Positions 44,497 to 52,482 of a DNA stretch of 64,000 bases are shown here, piece by piece. The position numbers were made by a program, and so were the translations under genes. The notes under the pieces are model-generated. The model saw nothing but the letters and a program-made list of their open reading frames with translations, was not told the DNA's origin and did not search any database. The stretch comes from an uncultured Collinsella sp. (GTDB taxonomy: Bacteria > Actinomycetota > Coriobacteriia > Coriobacteriales > Coriobacteriaceae), in assembly GCA_902472315.1 (NCBI GenBank), contig CABRNM010000003.1, positions 1-64,000 on the forward strand, written 5' to 3'. The stretch's first letter is position 1. Each line of letters opens with the position of its first letter.

Positions 44497-46356
44497 ATGA
44501 ATCCGTACACTTCCTCCGGTTCGGTCGCCACGATGACGGCCAACGTGTCCGGCAACGATAGCCTCAACGACCTGGGAGACGGTCCGCGCCAGCCCAGCGA
44601 TCCCGAGCGCTATCCCGTGGGTGCGGTGACCCGCCGCCTGCTGGGCTATGTCCGTCCGCACCGCGTCTCGTTTGCGGCATCGTTTTTGAGTGCCGCCGTC
44701 TCGGTGATTCTGCAGCTCTACACGCCCATTCTCATTGGCGAGGGCATCGACCTTATCGTCGCCGCCGGGCAGGTGGACTTCGATGCGCTGCTGCCGCTCG
44801 TTACCAAGCTCGCGATTGTCGTCGTAGGTGCTGCGGCCTTCCAGTGGCTGCAGGGCTATTGCGTCAACCGCCTGTCCTACGAAACGGTGCGCGACATGCG
44901 CGTGGAGGCGAGCGATAAGCTCAGCCGCATGCCGCTCAGCTTTATCGACAGCCATGCCCACGGCGACCTTATGAGCCGCGTGGTCAACGACGTCGACCAG
45001 GTGGGCGACGGTCTGCTGCAGGGCTTCACGCAGCTCTTCACCGGTGTTATTACCATCGTTGGCACGCTCGCGTTTATGCTTTCCATCAACCTGACCATGA
45101 CGCTTGTGGTGGTGCTCGTCACGCCGCTCTCCATCTTTGCGGCCAGCGCCATCGCCAAACTCTCCAACAAGAGCTTTACGGCGCAGCAGCGTATTCAGGG
45201 TCAGCTTGGCGGCCATATCGAGGAGTACGTGGGCGAGCAGAAGCTTGTCGACGCCTTTGCCTATGGCTCGAACGCTCAGCAACGCTTCGATGCCCTCAAT
45301 GCCGAGCTCTACACCGCGGGCGAGCGCGCGCAGTTTATGGGTTCGCTCTCCAACCCCGGCACGCGCTTTATCAATAACATCATCTATGCCGTGGTCGCTG
45401 TGATCGGCTGCGTGGGCGTGATCACGGGCGTGCCCGCGGCGCTTACGGTGGGCGGTGTGCAGATTTTCCTGTCCTATGCCAACCAGTACACCAAGCCGTT
45501 CAACGAGGTCACCAACGTCATTACGCAGATCCAGACGGCGTATGCCTCGGCGCGCCGTATGTTTGCGCTGCTCGATGCGCGCGAGCAGGAGCCCGATGCG
45601 CCAGATGCCGTGGAGCTTGCCGCACCGCAGGGCGAGGTCGCCCTTGAGCATGTGGACTTTAGCTACGTGCCCGACCGCAGGCTGCTGCAGGACATCTGCA
45701 TCGAGGCTAAGCCCGGCATGCGCTTTGCCCTGGTCGGTCCTACGGGCTGTGGCAAGACGACGCTCATCAATTTGCTACTGCGTTTTTACGATATCGATGC
45801 CGGTCGCATTGCGGTCGATGGCCGTTCCTCGCGTGACTACACGCGCGCAAGCCTGCGCCGCGCCTTTGGCATGGTGCTGCAGGACACCTGGCTGTTCGAG
45901 GGCACGGTGGCGGAAAACATCGCCTACGGCTGTCCCGACGCCACGCGCGAGCAGGTTATCGAGGCTGCCAAGCGCGCGCATGCGCACAAGTTTATCGTGC
46001 AGCTGCCAGGCGGCTACGATACGGTCATCGGCGAGGACGGCGGCACGTTTAGCCAGGGTCAAAAACAGCTGCTGTGCATCGCGCGCGTCATGCTCACCGA
46101 CCCGGCGATTTTGCTGCTGGACGAGGCGACCTCGAGCATCGATACCCGCACAGAGCTGCAGGTGCAGGCGGCATTCGACGAGCTCATGGCCGGCCGTATG
46201 AGCTTTGTGGTGGCACACCGCCTGTCGACGATCCGCAACGCCGACTGCATTCTGGTCATGCGCGACGGCCAGATTATCGAGCGCGGCACGCACGACGAGC
46301 TGCTGCCGGCAGGCGGCTTCTACGCCGAACTCTACCGCAGCCAATTCGCCCAGTGA
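44497..46356 (+). CDS. ABC exporter half-subunit, catalytic partner
   Basis: A 619-residue half-transporter with a polar N-terminal stretch of about 45 residues, six helices and an ATPase domain. Walker A GPTGCGKTT, signature FSQGQKQ and Walker B with glutamate (ILLLDEATSSID) are intact, so it carries the consensus site of the heterodimer. AAAGGAGGG seven bases before the ATG, overlapping the end of the previous gene, indicates tight coupling. No regulator gene is adjacent, unlike the paralogous exporter at 30010-33751. Substrate unknown. Confidence 0.9.
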   Translation: MNPYTSSGSVATMTANVSGNDSLNDLGDGPRQPSDPERYPVGAVTRRLLGYVRPHRVSFAASFLSAAVSVILQLYTPILIGEGIDLIVAAGQVDFDALLPLVTKLAIVVVGAAAFQWLQGYCVNRLSYETVRDMRVEASDKLSRMPLSFIDSHAHGDLMSRVVNDVDQVGDGLLQGFTQLFTGVITIVGTLAFMLSINLTMTLVVVLVTPLSIFAASAIAKLSNKSFTAQQRIQGQLGGHIEEYVGEQKLVDAFAYGSNAQQRFDALNAELYTAGERAQFMGSLSNPGTRFINNIIYAVVAVIGCVGVITGVPAALTVGGVQIFLSYANQYTKPFNEVTNVITQIQTAYASARRMFALLDAREQEPDAPDAVELAAPQGEVALEHVDFSYVPDRRLLQDICIEAKPGMRFALVGPTGCGKTTLINLLLRFYDIDAGRIAVDGRSSRDYTRASLRRAFGMVLQDTWLFEGTVAENIAYGCPDATREQVIEAAKRAHAHKFIVQLPGGYDTVIGEDGGTFSQGQKQLLCIARVMLTDPAILLLDEATSSIDTRTELQVQAAFDELMAGRMSFVVAHRLSTIRNADCILVMRDGQIIERGTHDELLPAGGFYAELYRSQFAQ

Positions 46357-46477
46357 GGAAGCCCGTGGGGCAAATTAATCAATCGACAGACGGTGGTTTA
46401 CATCTGTCACGTTAGTACTAAGATATTCATCTAATAAATTGCATTAGTGGCTTTAGTTTTGGGGGAAACGAGGCAAC

Positions 46478-47035
46478 GTGACTATGACGTGCTCTTTGGT
46501 GGTTAACAGCAAGAGCGGTAATACCAGGATGGTTTCGGGCGCGATCAAGCGTGCCCTGCAGGCTGCAGGCGTCGAGTTTATTCACGCTGCCGCGCTGAGC
46601 GACGATGCGGATGCAGATCAGGTTGCGCTCGAGGCGCAGGGTGCCTGCGCTGCCGATACGGTGCTCGTTGGCTTTTGGTGCGACAAGGGCGCATGCACGC
46701 CTTCGGTCGAGGCGTTGCTCTCCGCCTTGCACGGCAAGCGCGTCTTTCTGTTTGGTACCTGCGGTTTTGGTGCCGATCAGAGCTATTACCAGCAGATTAT
46801 CGACCGCGTAACTTCCAATTTGGCTGGGGATGCCGAGCTTGCGGGCTGGGCAATGTGCCAGGGCAAGATGGGTCCCGCGGTCAAACAGCGCTACGAGGCC
46901 ATGCTCGAGCAAGATCCCGACAATGTCCGCTTTAAGATGTTGCTCGACAACTGGGTTGCCGCAAAGGATCACCCCACCAAGGAAGATCTGGACAACATGG
47001 CTGCAGCCGCCAAAAAGGCCGTGCTGGGGGAGTAG
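46478..47035 (+). CDS. Flavodoxin-family protein
   Basis: A protein of about 185 residues with a flavodoxin-like fold. The N-terminal strand and FMN-phosphate loop are visible in SLVVNSKSGNTRMVSGAI (about 5-22), followed by VLVGFWCDKG and VFLFGTCGFG. It probably binds FMN and shuttles electrons; the partner is unknown. A C-terminal helical tail of about 60 residues (after QQIIDRVTSNLAG) extends beyond the classic fold. Start is GTG 46478 (GAGG four bases upstream) or ATG 46484. The preceding 120 bp have no recognised feature; the core-family element copy B follows 38 bp downstream. Confidence 0.82.
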   Translation: MTMTCSLVVNSKSGNTRMVSGAIKRALQAAGVEFIHAAALSDDADADQVALEAQGACAADTVLVGFWCDKGACTPSVEALLSALHGKRVFLFGTCGFGADQSYYQQIIDRVTSNLAGDAELAGWAMCQGKMGPAVKQRYEAMLEQDPDNVRFKMLLDNWVAAKDHPTKEDLDNMAAAAKKAVLGE

Positions 47036-47073
47036 CTCCCATCGCTGACGGCGGTCGGTCCATCTTTCTAAAT

Positions 47074-47203
47074 GAAACGTCCTCCCGGGCGTCGGGGCAC
47101 GAAGTTCCCTGCTCTACAGTCCTGCGCAAGACGAAGGCCACATTAAGTGGCCTTCTTTGCGTGCGGAACTCGCGATGAACTTCGTGCCCCGCCGTCCGGG
47201 AGG
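47074..47203 (-). repeat. Palindromic element, core family, copy B
   Basis: Outer arms 47081-47106 and 47178-47203 pair at 24 of 26 positions. The minus-strand core matches copy A (TTCCGCACGCAAAG and CGTCTTGCGCAGGACTG), but the central hairpin is AAGGCCAC-TTAAT-GTGGCCTT: four of eight pairs changed on both sides. It shares GAAACGTC at its outer edge with copy C at 52364. It borders the left tandem array. Confidence 0.85.
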
Positions 47204-47235
47204 ATGCCTCTTTATTGATGGGAGGCCTGATAGGT

Positions 47236-47716
47236 CGATGGTTCCGTGCCCGGATGCGTCCAAAGTGGGACGGGCTTTCCGGATGGGCAGGCTTTCGAAA
47301 AATGCGTTCCGGAATTTGCCTTTGGAATGGGACGTAGTTTCCCGTTGAGGTGCTTTGCGGAAAGTGCATCCCACTCTGGGCGGTCGAAGTAGGACACACT
47401 TTCCCAAAGGCGCTCCAACGGGAAATTGCGTCCCATTATTCGGTCAAGAAACGGGATGCATTTTCCCAATGAGAGCAAAACCGGAAAATGCATCCCACAA
47501 TCAGCCCTCAAAGTGGGACGCCGTTTCCCAATGAGGCTCAAGCGGAAAATGCATCCCGGAATTTGCACTCAAAGTGGGATGCGGTTTCCGGTTGAGGGTC
47601 TAAGGGGAAAATGCGTCCCAGAATCGACGCTTGAAATGGGATGCAGTTTCCCGATGAGGCACTCGACGGAAAATACATCCCAGAAATGGCCTTTGAGCTG
47701 GGATAAGATTTCCGCG
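47236..47716 (+). repeat. Tandem array of about eight 61-63-bp palindromic repeats (left array)
   Basis: Units begin GGAAAATGCATCCCA and continue with a 16-18-base variable part, TGGGATGCAGTTTCC and CAATGAGGCTCAA. Clear GGAAA landmarks lie at 47359, 47421, 47483, 47544, 47606 and 47668, with degenerate units to the left. Each unit is a hairpin, and the joints can form a second TTTCC/GGAAA stem. The period is not a multiple of three, so the repeats are unlikely to be translated. Confidence 0.85.
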
Positions 47717-47730
47717 GCATCTCGGATTCT

Positions 47731-47810
47731 CAAAAATGAGACACGCCGTTGGCGAAAATGAGACACGTGATATCGGGCATCGGATGTATCATTTGCAAAA
47801 ATGAGTCCAC
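47731..47810 (+). repeat. Three AAAATGAGACACG direct repeats upstream of the large surface gene
   Basis: CAAAAATGAGACACG (47731), CGAAAATGAGACACG (47753) and GCAAAAATGAGTCCAC (47795) are spaced by 22 and about 42 bp, close to two and four helical turns. They lie within 110 bp of the start codon and could be binding sites for a regulator of that gene. Confidence 0.5.
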
Positions 47811-47836
47811 TCCACTCGAATAAAGCGAGGTCCCTC

Positions 47837-50800
47837 ATGTACGTTCCACACCCCCGTATCCGTAGGCTGTCGAAAATCCCGCTTGTTGGGACGGCGGCGC
47901 TTGCTGCGTTGATCGCCACGAGCGTCGCCTGCTTCACGGCCACGCCCCAGGTTGCCCAGGCGGCAGACGCGCCCGCAATCACCGATATGACCGAGCAGGA
48001 TTATCAAGCCCTGGGTCTGGGCACGAGCGAGGACATTCCGGCCGATACCGTTGGCCCCTATTCCACTGATACCCCCACGACGTTTGCCACGCGCAGCGAG
48101 GTCTATATGGCAGCTAACGGTAGCCATGGCAATCGCTACACTCTGCGCGACAAGCTCGAGAACGTCGAGCGCGGTGACATTGGCGGCAGCAGCAAACTCA
48201 CCGATGGCTATGGAAGTGTGTGGGGCGCCGCAAAGTTCTGGCAAAACGTCAACAACTTCGATACGAACAGCGATCTCTACAAGCATAGCGACTACGGTGG
48301 CGGCACCTGGTCGTACCTAAGCAACAATGAGTCCTCAACAGTACTCGCCAACGACAACAACGGTTTCTCGGGCATTCACGCCACGAGTGTTGAGTTCTGC
48401 AGCGACGCCAGCACGGGCAAAAAGAGCCGCGTTGCCGAGCTCCGTGCCTACGGCGACAGTTCCTCCACGACGATTGACGGCAAGTCATACGCCGGAAAGG
48501 TTGAGCTGGTCCTCTACTCGTTTAGCAACGGGCGTACGCGCACTCTCGACACACACCTGCCGGTGACGGTCAACACTAATATGATGTACGAAGGCCGTTT
48601 TAAGTACCTGGATGCCGGTTACCTGCAAGAGCACGACGCCGTCTTTGATGTCGAGGCGGGCGATGTCGATGGCGACGGCGTCGACGAGCTTTTTGTCTAC
48701 GCGGGCTGCTATGTCGACGAGAACGGCGTGCGCAAGGCTGTAGTCGACATGTATGACTTGGAGGGCGGCAACTGGAAGCAAAGCGTCGTCAAGATCGATG
48801 CCGGTAACGCCGCGGACTACACCACGCACAACAAGGGCGGGAACGACTCCTGGACGCAGCTTCAGTCAGCTCCTGTCGTTTCGCTAGCGGCCGGCGACCT
48901 CGATCGCGATTTTTGCGATGACCTCGCCATCGTGGTCTCGGCACCCTACGGCAAGAAGAATATTGATAAGTCGACGCATTGCGAGCTGTTTTCGTGGGAT
49001 GCATCCAAGGGTGCGCTCGTCCATGTCGATGCTCTGGGCGACGCGGGCGCAATCTCCCTCTCCGCGAACGGCAAGACCATGGTCGCTGCGAATGCGACGT
49101 TCGGCACGTTTGCCGCCTACGATGAAGAAGGAAAGAAGACGGGTGAAACCGTCACGGGCCTTATTCTTGCGGGCTATGACTGGCAACGCAGCGCTTTTGA
49201 TTACGGCGCTTCTGACGGCAGCAAGGGGCTGTACGGCGCGCTGTACCGCTACGCGTATTTTGACTCGGAGTCTGGCGAGTTCAAGCTTTCCGATTGTAAG
49301 GAATACAGAGACGGGCTCCTCGCCTCCTATGGGCTGATGCATGTGCCCAACAGCGCATGGAAGGATAGCGCTCAGGATAAGCGCTATCCGTGCACCTTGG
49401 CGCCTATTGCCCTTGCCACTGCCAACCTTGACGGCCTGTCCGAGCAGCTGGCGGTTGACGAGGTGCTCGTGGGCGGCGATGTGTTCCGCGACTTTGCCTG
49501 CAACACGGCACAGAGCGGGGCTCAGGGCTTGGGGTCCATGGTCGGAACCATGAGCATGAGCGGTCAGCAATACAACAGCAGCAACAAGCATGACCACAAG
49601 GGTATAGAGCAGGTGTGGATCAGCGACGTCAAGGCGGGCAGCGTCTCGGGTTCGGACCGCTATAACGAGAGCTTTATCGCCGTGGTGGGCAAGCACCGCG
49701 ACGAGGACCTGCGCAAGAACGATGACTACTATTGGATGACCGCCTCGCATTTTTCGCTCGACGAGAACGGAAAGGTGCGCCGCGGCGAGGAGCAGGTGAT
49801 TAGCGAGAGCAACCGTCGCGGCACTACCTACGGCACATTTATCTCGCTCGCGCTGCCCGATGTCGACAACGACAGCGTCAAGATCACGTACAAGGACCGC
49901 TACAAGGTCTATACCAACCCGCGCGTGCTTGCCGTGCTGCAGGATGCGCCCTATGTTGAGGATCTGGAGCAGGCATACGGCTATCTGGTGTTGGGCGGCA
50001 CGTCATACGGAGAGGAAAAGGGCACGGGGACATCCCAGGGCTATACCATTGGCGCCGAGTTGGGCGTTGCCGTCGAGGTGCAGACCGGTCCGCCCCTGGT
50101 CGCGATGAATGCTTCAGTCGATTTTGCCGCCGAGGGATGCTATGACTACCGGAGCGAGCGCACGGTCAGCGCAAGCGTAAGCTATGAGTCGCATGCCGGC
50201 GAGGGTGACAAGGCCGTGCTCTACACGATTCCGATGGTCTATTACGAGTATGAGATCGAAAATGAGGAAACTGGTGGCAAGGGCGTGATGGCGGCGCCCG
50301 TGTCGCTCGGCGCGCAGACCTCGGTCGTTAATGTCGAGGCCTATGACCGCATTGCCAAACAGCACAATATGACGCCGCTCAGCTACTTTTTGACCAACCG
50401 GTCGGGAGAACCCGGAACCTATCAAACGACGCTCAACGGCGAGACTCCCGTTGGGGATTCCTTTGGCCTGGGCAAGCCTGGCGTAACGCGCGCCTACACG
50501 CACGATGGGTTTAACGGCGCCGCCGCGCAGTCGGGGGCGAGCATTGAGCAGACCATCGAAGTCGAGGAGGGCAAGGAGCAGGAGCTCGAGCTCGGCTTGA
50601 CGCTGAACGGCAGCGTTGTCATGGGCGCGAAGCTCGCAAAGCACGAGTTGTTTGGCGGCCTGTGCTTTGGTGCCAACGCCGGCTTTACTACGGGTAACTC
50701 CTCGAGTGAATCGACCGAATACGGCGGCACCGTCGACAACCTGCCCGAGGCCGCGCAGGGCAAGTACGGTTTTGTGTGGCGTCTGGGCGTCAACGCGGTG

Positions 50801-51925
50801 GATGTCGACAAGTTCGAGGCAGACTCGGGCGACAAGCTCGGCACCAAGGACACCGACCAGTTCTGGATCGTGGGCTATGACGTTAAGGACGTCGAGATGC
50901 CCGACGCGCCGGCCGTGACGGGCTTTACGGCAAACGCCGTCGATTCGACCAGCGTTACGTTTAGCTGGGACGATGTGCTCGCAAACAAGAGTGGCTTTAG
51001 CTACGGCGTGGGCATGCTGCAGAGCAATGCGGCGGATGCGGTCGTCAATAGCTGGAAGATTGCCGACAACACGCAGACCTCGCTCAAGTGGGATGGGCTG
51101 CAGCCCAATACGGAGTATCGATTCGCCATCGCCGCCGCTAAGAATGGATCCACGACCGAAACAGGTATTCGCTCGGCAATCATCACGGTCAAGACCATGC
51201 CCGATGGCATGACGATGACCGTGAGCGGACCTGCAGCGGATGCTGCGGAGGGGTCGGATCTTGGATACGACTCTTCGGTTGAGCGCACGGCGGGAAGCCA
51301 CCTGACGCTCTCGGCGATTGGCCATGTGAAGCAACTCGGTGCCGACGATAGCGAAACAGGGCTGGCACCGACCTATATGTGGTACCGCAAGGGCCGCGGC
51401 GAGACAGAGTTTAAGCTCGTGGGTGCCGATGGCAACCTCGCGGCTGGAACGGCCTCAAAGCTCGAGATTGACCTGACCGCAGACGATGACGGTGCGCAGT
51501 ATTACTGCCACGTGGGATACAACGACGTGGGCCTCGACACCGGCACGACGCTCGTGAATATCGAGGCCGAGGAGACGGCGCTCACAACGGTGAACGCCAC
51601 CCCGATCCGCACGCGCCGCCTGTTCTCACAGGCAAGTGCGGGCGCCAAGAAGTTCCTGGACCATACGCTGGTAAACACCGCCGGCCCAACCGATTCCGAA
51701 GGCTCAAAGGACCCCGAGGCTCCTGAGACCCCGACGAACCCGGACAAGCCCAAGTCCGACAACGGAGCTAAGACCGACACCAAGGTCAAGACTACGACCA
51801 CAGCGAAGAACCTCGCAAACACCGGCGACCAAACATTCGCCCTAGTCGCCACCGCAGCAGCAGCGGGAGCAACGCTCGTAGTGATAGCCCTCATCATGCT
51901 GATCAAGCGCCGCAAGACCCACTAG
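47837..51925 (+). CDS. Very large LANTG-anchored surface protein with FG-GAP-like, FN3 and Ig-like parts
   Basis: A 1362-residue secreted, wall-anchored protein. A signal peptide (about 1-42, ending AQAAD) is followed by a domain with two FG-GAP/VCBS-like calcium-loop segments (EAGDVDGDGVDELFVYAG near 270 and AAGDLDRDFCDDLAI near 355), a long unassigned middle, an FN3 domain (about 1020-1115), an Ig-like domain with DDDGAQYYCHV (about 1216-1226), a Pro/Thr/Lys linker, LANTG (about 1325) and a membrane helix with RRKTH. ATG 47837 is chosen for its GCGAGG ribosome site; an ATG at 47801 lies in repeat sequence. Likely an adhesin or interaction protein. It is bracketed by tandem arrays. Confidence 0.88.
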   Translation: MYVPHPRIRRLSKIPLVGTAALAALIATSVACFTATPQVAQAADAPAITDMTEQDYQALGLGTSEDIPADTVGPYSTDTPTTFATRSEVYMAANGSHGNRYTLRDKLENVERGDIGGSSKLTDGYGSVWGAAKFWQNVNNFDTNSDLYKHSDYGGGTWSYLSNNESSTVLANDNNGFSGIHATSVEFCSDASTGKKSRVAELRAYGDSSSTTIDGKSYAGKVELVLYSFSNGRTRTLDTHLPVTVNTNMMYEGRFKYLDAGYLQEHDAVFDVEAGDVDGDGVDELFVYAGCYVDENGVRKAVVDMYDLEGGNWKQSVVKIDAGNAADYTTHNKGGNDSWTQLQSAPVVSLAAGDLDRDFCDDLAIVVSAPYGKKNIDKSTHCELFSWDASKGALVHVDALGDAGAISLSANGKTMVAANATFGTFAAYDEEGKKTGETVTGLILAGYDWQRSAFDYGASDGSKGLYGALYRYAYFDSESGEFKLSDCKEYRDGLLASYGLMHVPNSAWKDSAQDKRYPCTLAPIALATANLDGLSEQLAVDEVLVGGDVFRDFACNTAQSGAQGLGSMVGTMSMSGQQYNSSNKHDHKGIEQVWISDVKAGSVSGSDRYNESFIAVVGKHRDEDLRKNDDYYWMTASHFSLDENGKVRRGEEQVISESNRRGTTYGTFISLALPDVDNDSVKITYKDRYKVYTNPRVLAVLQDAPYVEDLEQAYGYLVLGGTSYGEEKGTGTSQGYTIGAELGVAVEVQTGPPLVAMNASVDFAAEGCYDYRSERTVSASVSYESHAGEGDKAVLYTIPMVYYEYEIENEETGGKGVMAAPVSLGAQTSVVNVEAYDRIAKQHNMTPLSYFLTNRSGEPGTYQTTLNGETPVGDSFGLGKPGVTRAYTHDGFNGAAAQSGASIEQTIEVEEGKEQELELGLTLNGSVVMGAKLAKHELFGGLCFGANAGFTTGNSSSESTEYGGTVDNLPEAAQGKYGFVWRLGVNAVDVDKFEADSGDKLGTKDTDQFWIVGYDVKDVEMPDAPAVTGFTANAVDSTSVTFSWDDVLANKSGFSYGVGMLQSNAADAVVNSWKIADNTQTSLKWDGLQPNTEYRFAIAAAKNGSTTETGIRSAIITVKTMPDGMTMTVSGPAADAAEGSDLGYDSSVERTAGSHLTLSAIGHVKQLGADDSETGLAPTYMWYRKGRGETEFKLVGADGNLAAGTASKLEIDLTADDDGAQYYCHVGYNDVGLDTGTTLVNIEAEETALTTVNATPIRTRRLFSQASAGAKKFLDHTLVNTAGPTDSEGSKDPEAPETPTNPDKPKSDNGAKTDTKVKTTTTAKNLANTGDQTFALVATAAAAGATLVVIALIMLIKRRKTH

Positions 51926-51952
51926 TAGCCAGTCGAACATATCGACAACCCA

Positions 51953-51991
51953 AAAACCCGGGTAGCCAAAAAACAGGCCACCCGGGTTTTC
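51953..51991 (+). terminator. Terminator of the large surface gene
   Basis: AAAACCCGGGTGGCC-type arms (AAAACCCGGGTAGCC and GGCCACCCGGGTTTT) around AAAAAACA with a T-run at the end. Confidence 0.88.
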
Positions 51992-52014
51992 TGTTGAGTG
52001 GAGACTCCGCAAGC

Positions 52015-52372
52015 GGAAACTGCATCCCACAATTAGCGCCCGGAACGGGACACATTTTCCGTCAAGCCCTCATCCGGAAAATCCATCCCAGTTTGAGCGC
52101 CCAGACCGGGACGCACTTTCCCAAAGGGTCCTCAACGGGAAACTGCGTCCCATAATTAGGCCGAGAAATGGGATGAACTTTCCCAATGAGAGCCAACCGG
52201 AAACCACGTCCCAGAATCAGCCCCCAAAGTGGGACGCATTTTCCCAACGAGCCTCAACCGGAAAATACATCCCGGAATCCAGCTGAATAGTGGGACACAC
52301 TTTCCCAATCGGGTCCCAAGCGGAAACTGCATCCCATTCCAGACAAGAATTCCGGGACACACTTTCCGCAAA
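52015..52372 (+). repeat. Tandem array of six 61-62-bp palindromic repeats (right array)
   Basis: Same unit as the left array and in the same orientation: GGAAA landmarks lie at 52015, 52076, 52138, 52199, 52260 and 52322. Internal sequence such as AGAATCAGCCCCCAAAGTGG nearly equals a left-array unit. It runs into copy C of the core element at the shared sequence TTCCGCA. Confidence 0.85.
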
Positions 52373-52459
52373 CAAAGAAGGCCACATAACGTGGCCTTCG
52401 TCTTGCGCAGGACTGTCCGAGCAGGGAACCTTATATGCCTCCGCCTGGACAGACGTTTC
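52364..52459 (+). repeat. Palindromic element, core family, copy C
   Basis: TTCCGCA (52364) then CAAAG, hairpin GAAGGCCAC-ATAAC-GTGGCCTTC, then GTCTTGCGCAGGACTGT and GAGCAGGGAA. Flank GACGTTTC at 52452-52459 matches copy B in reverse. The outer arms are not complementary, so this copy is eroded or recombined with the array. Confidence 0.75.
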
Positions 52460-52482
52460 AGTTGTGGCTCAGCAGCTAGCAG

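Noticed and set aside
43354..45651. A 765-residue open frame opposite the ABC exporter genes
   Set aside because: Runs across two well-supported genes; composition is that of an antisense shadow.
47426..47761. A 111-residue repeat protein encoded by the left array
   Set aside because: The 61-63-bp period shifts the frame from unit to unit, similar open frames occur on both strands, and no ribosome site precedes it.
47236..52372. The two repeat arrays as CRISPR
   Set aside because: The repeated halves are imperfect, inverted within each unit and separated by short loops of related sequence; spacers are not unique and no cas gene is present.
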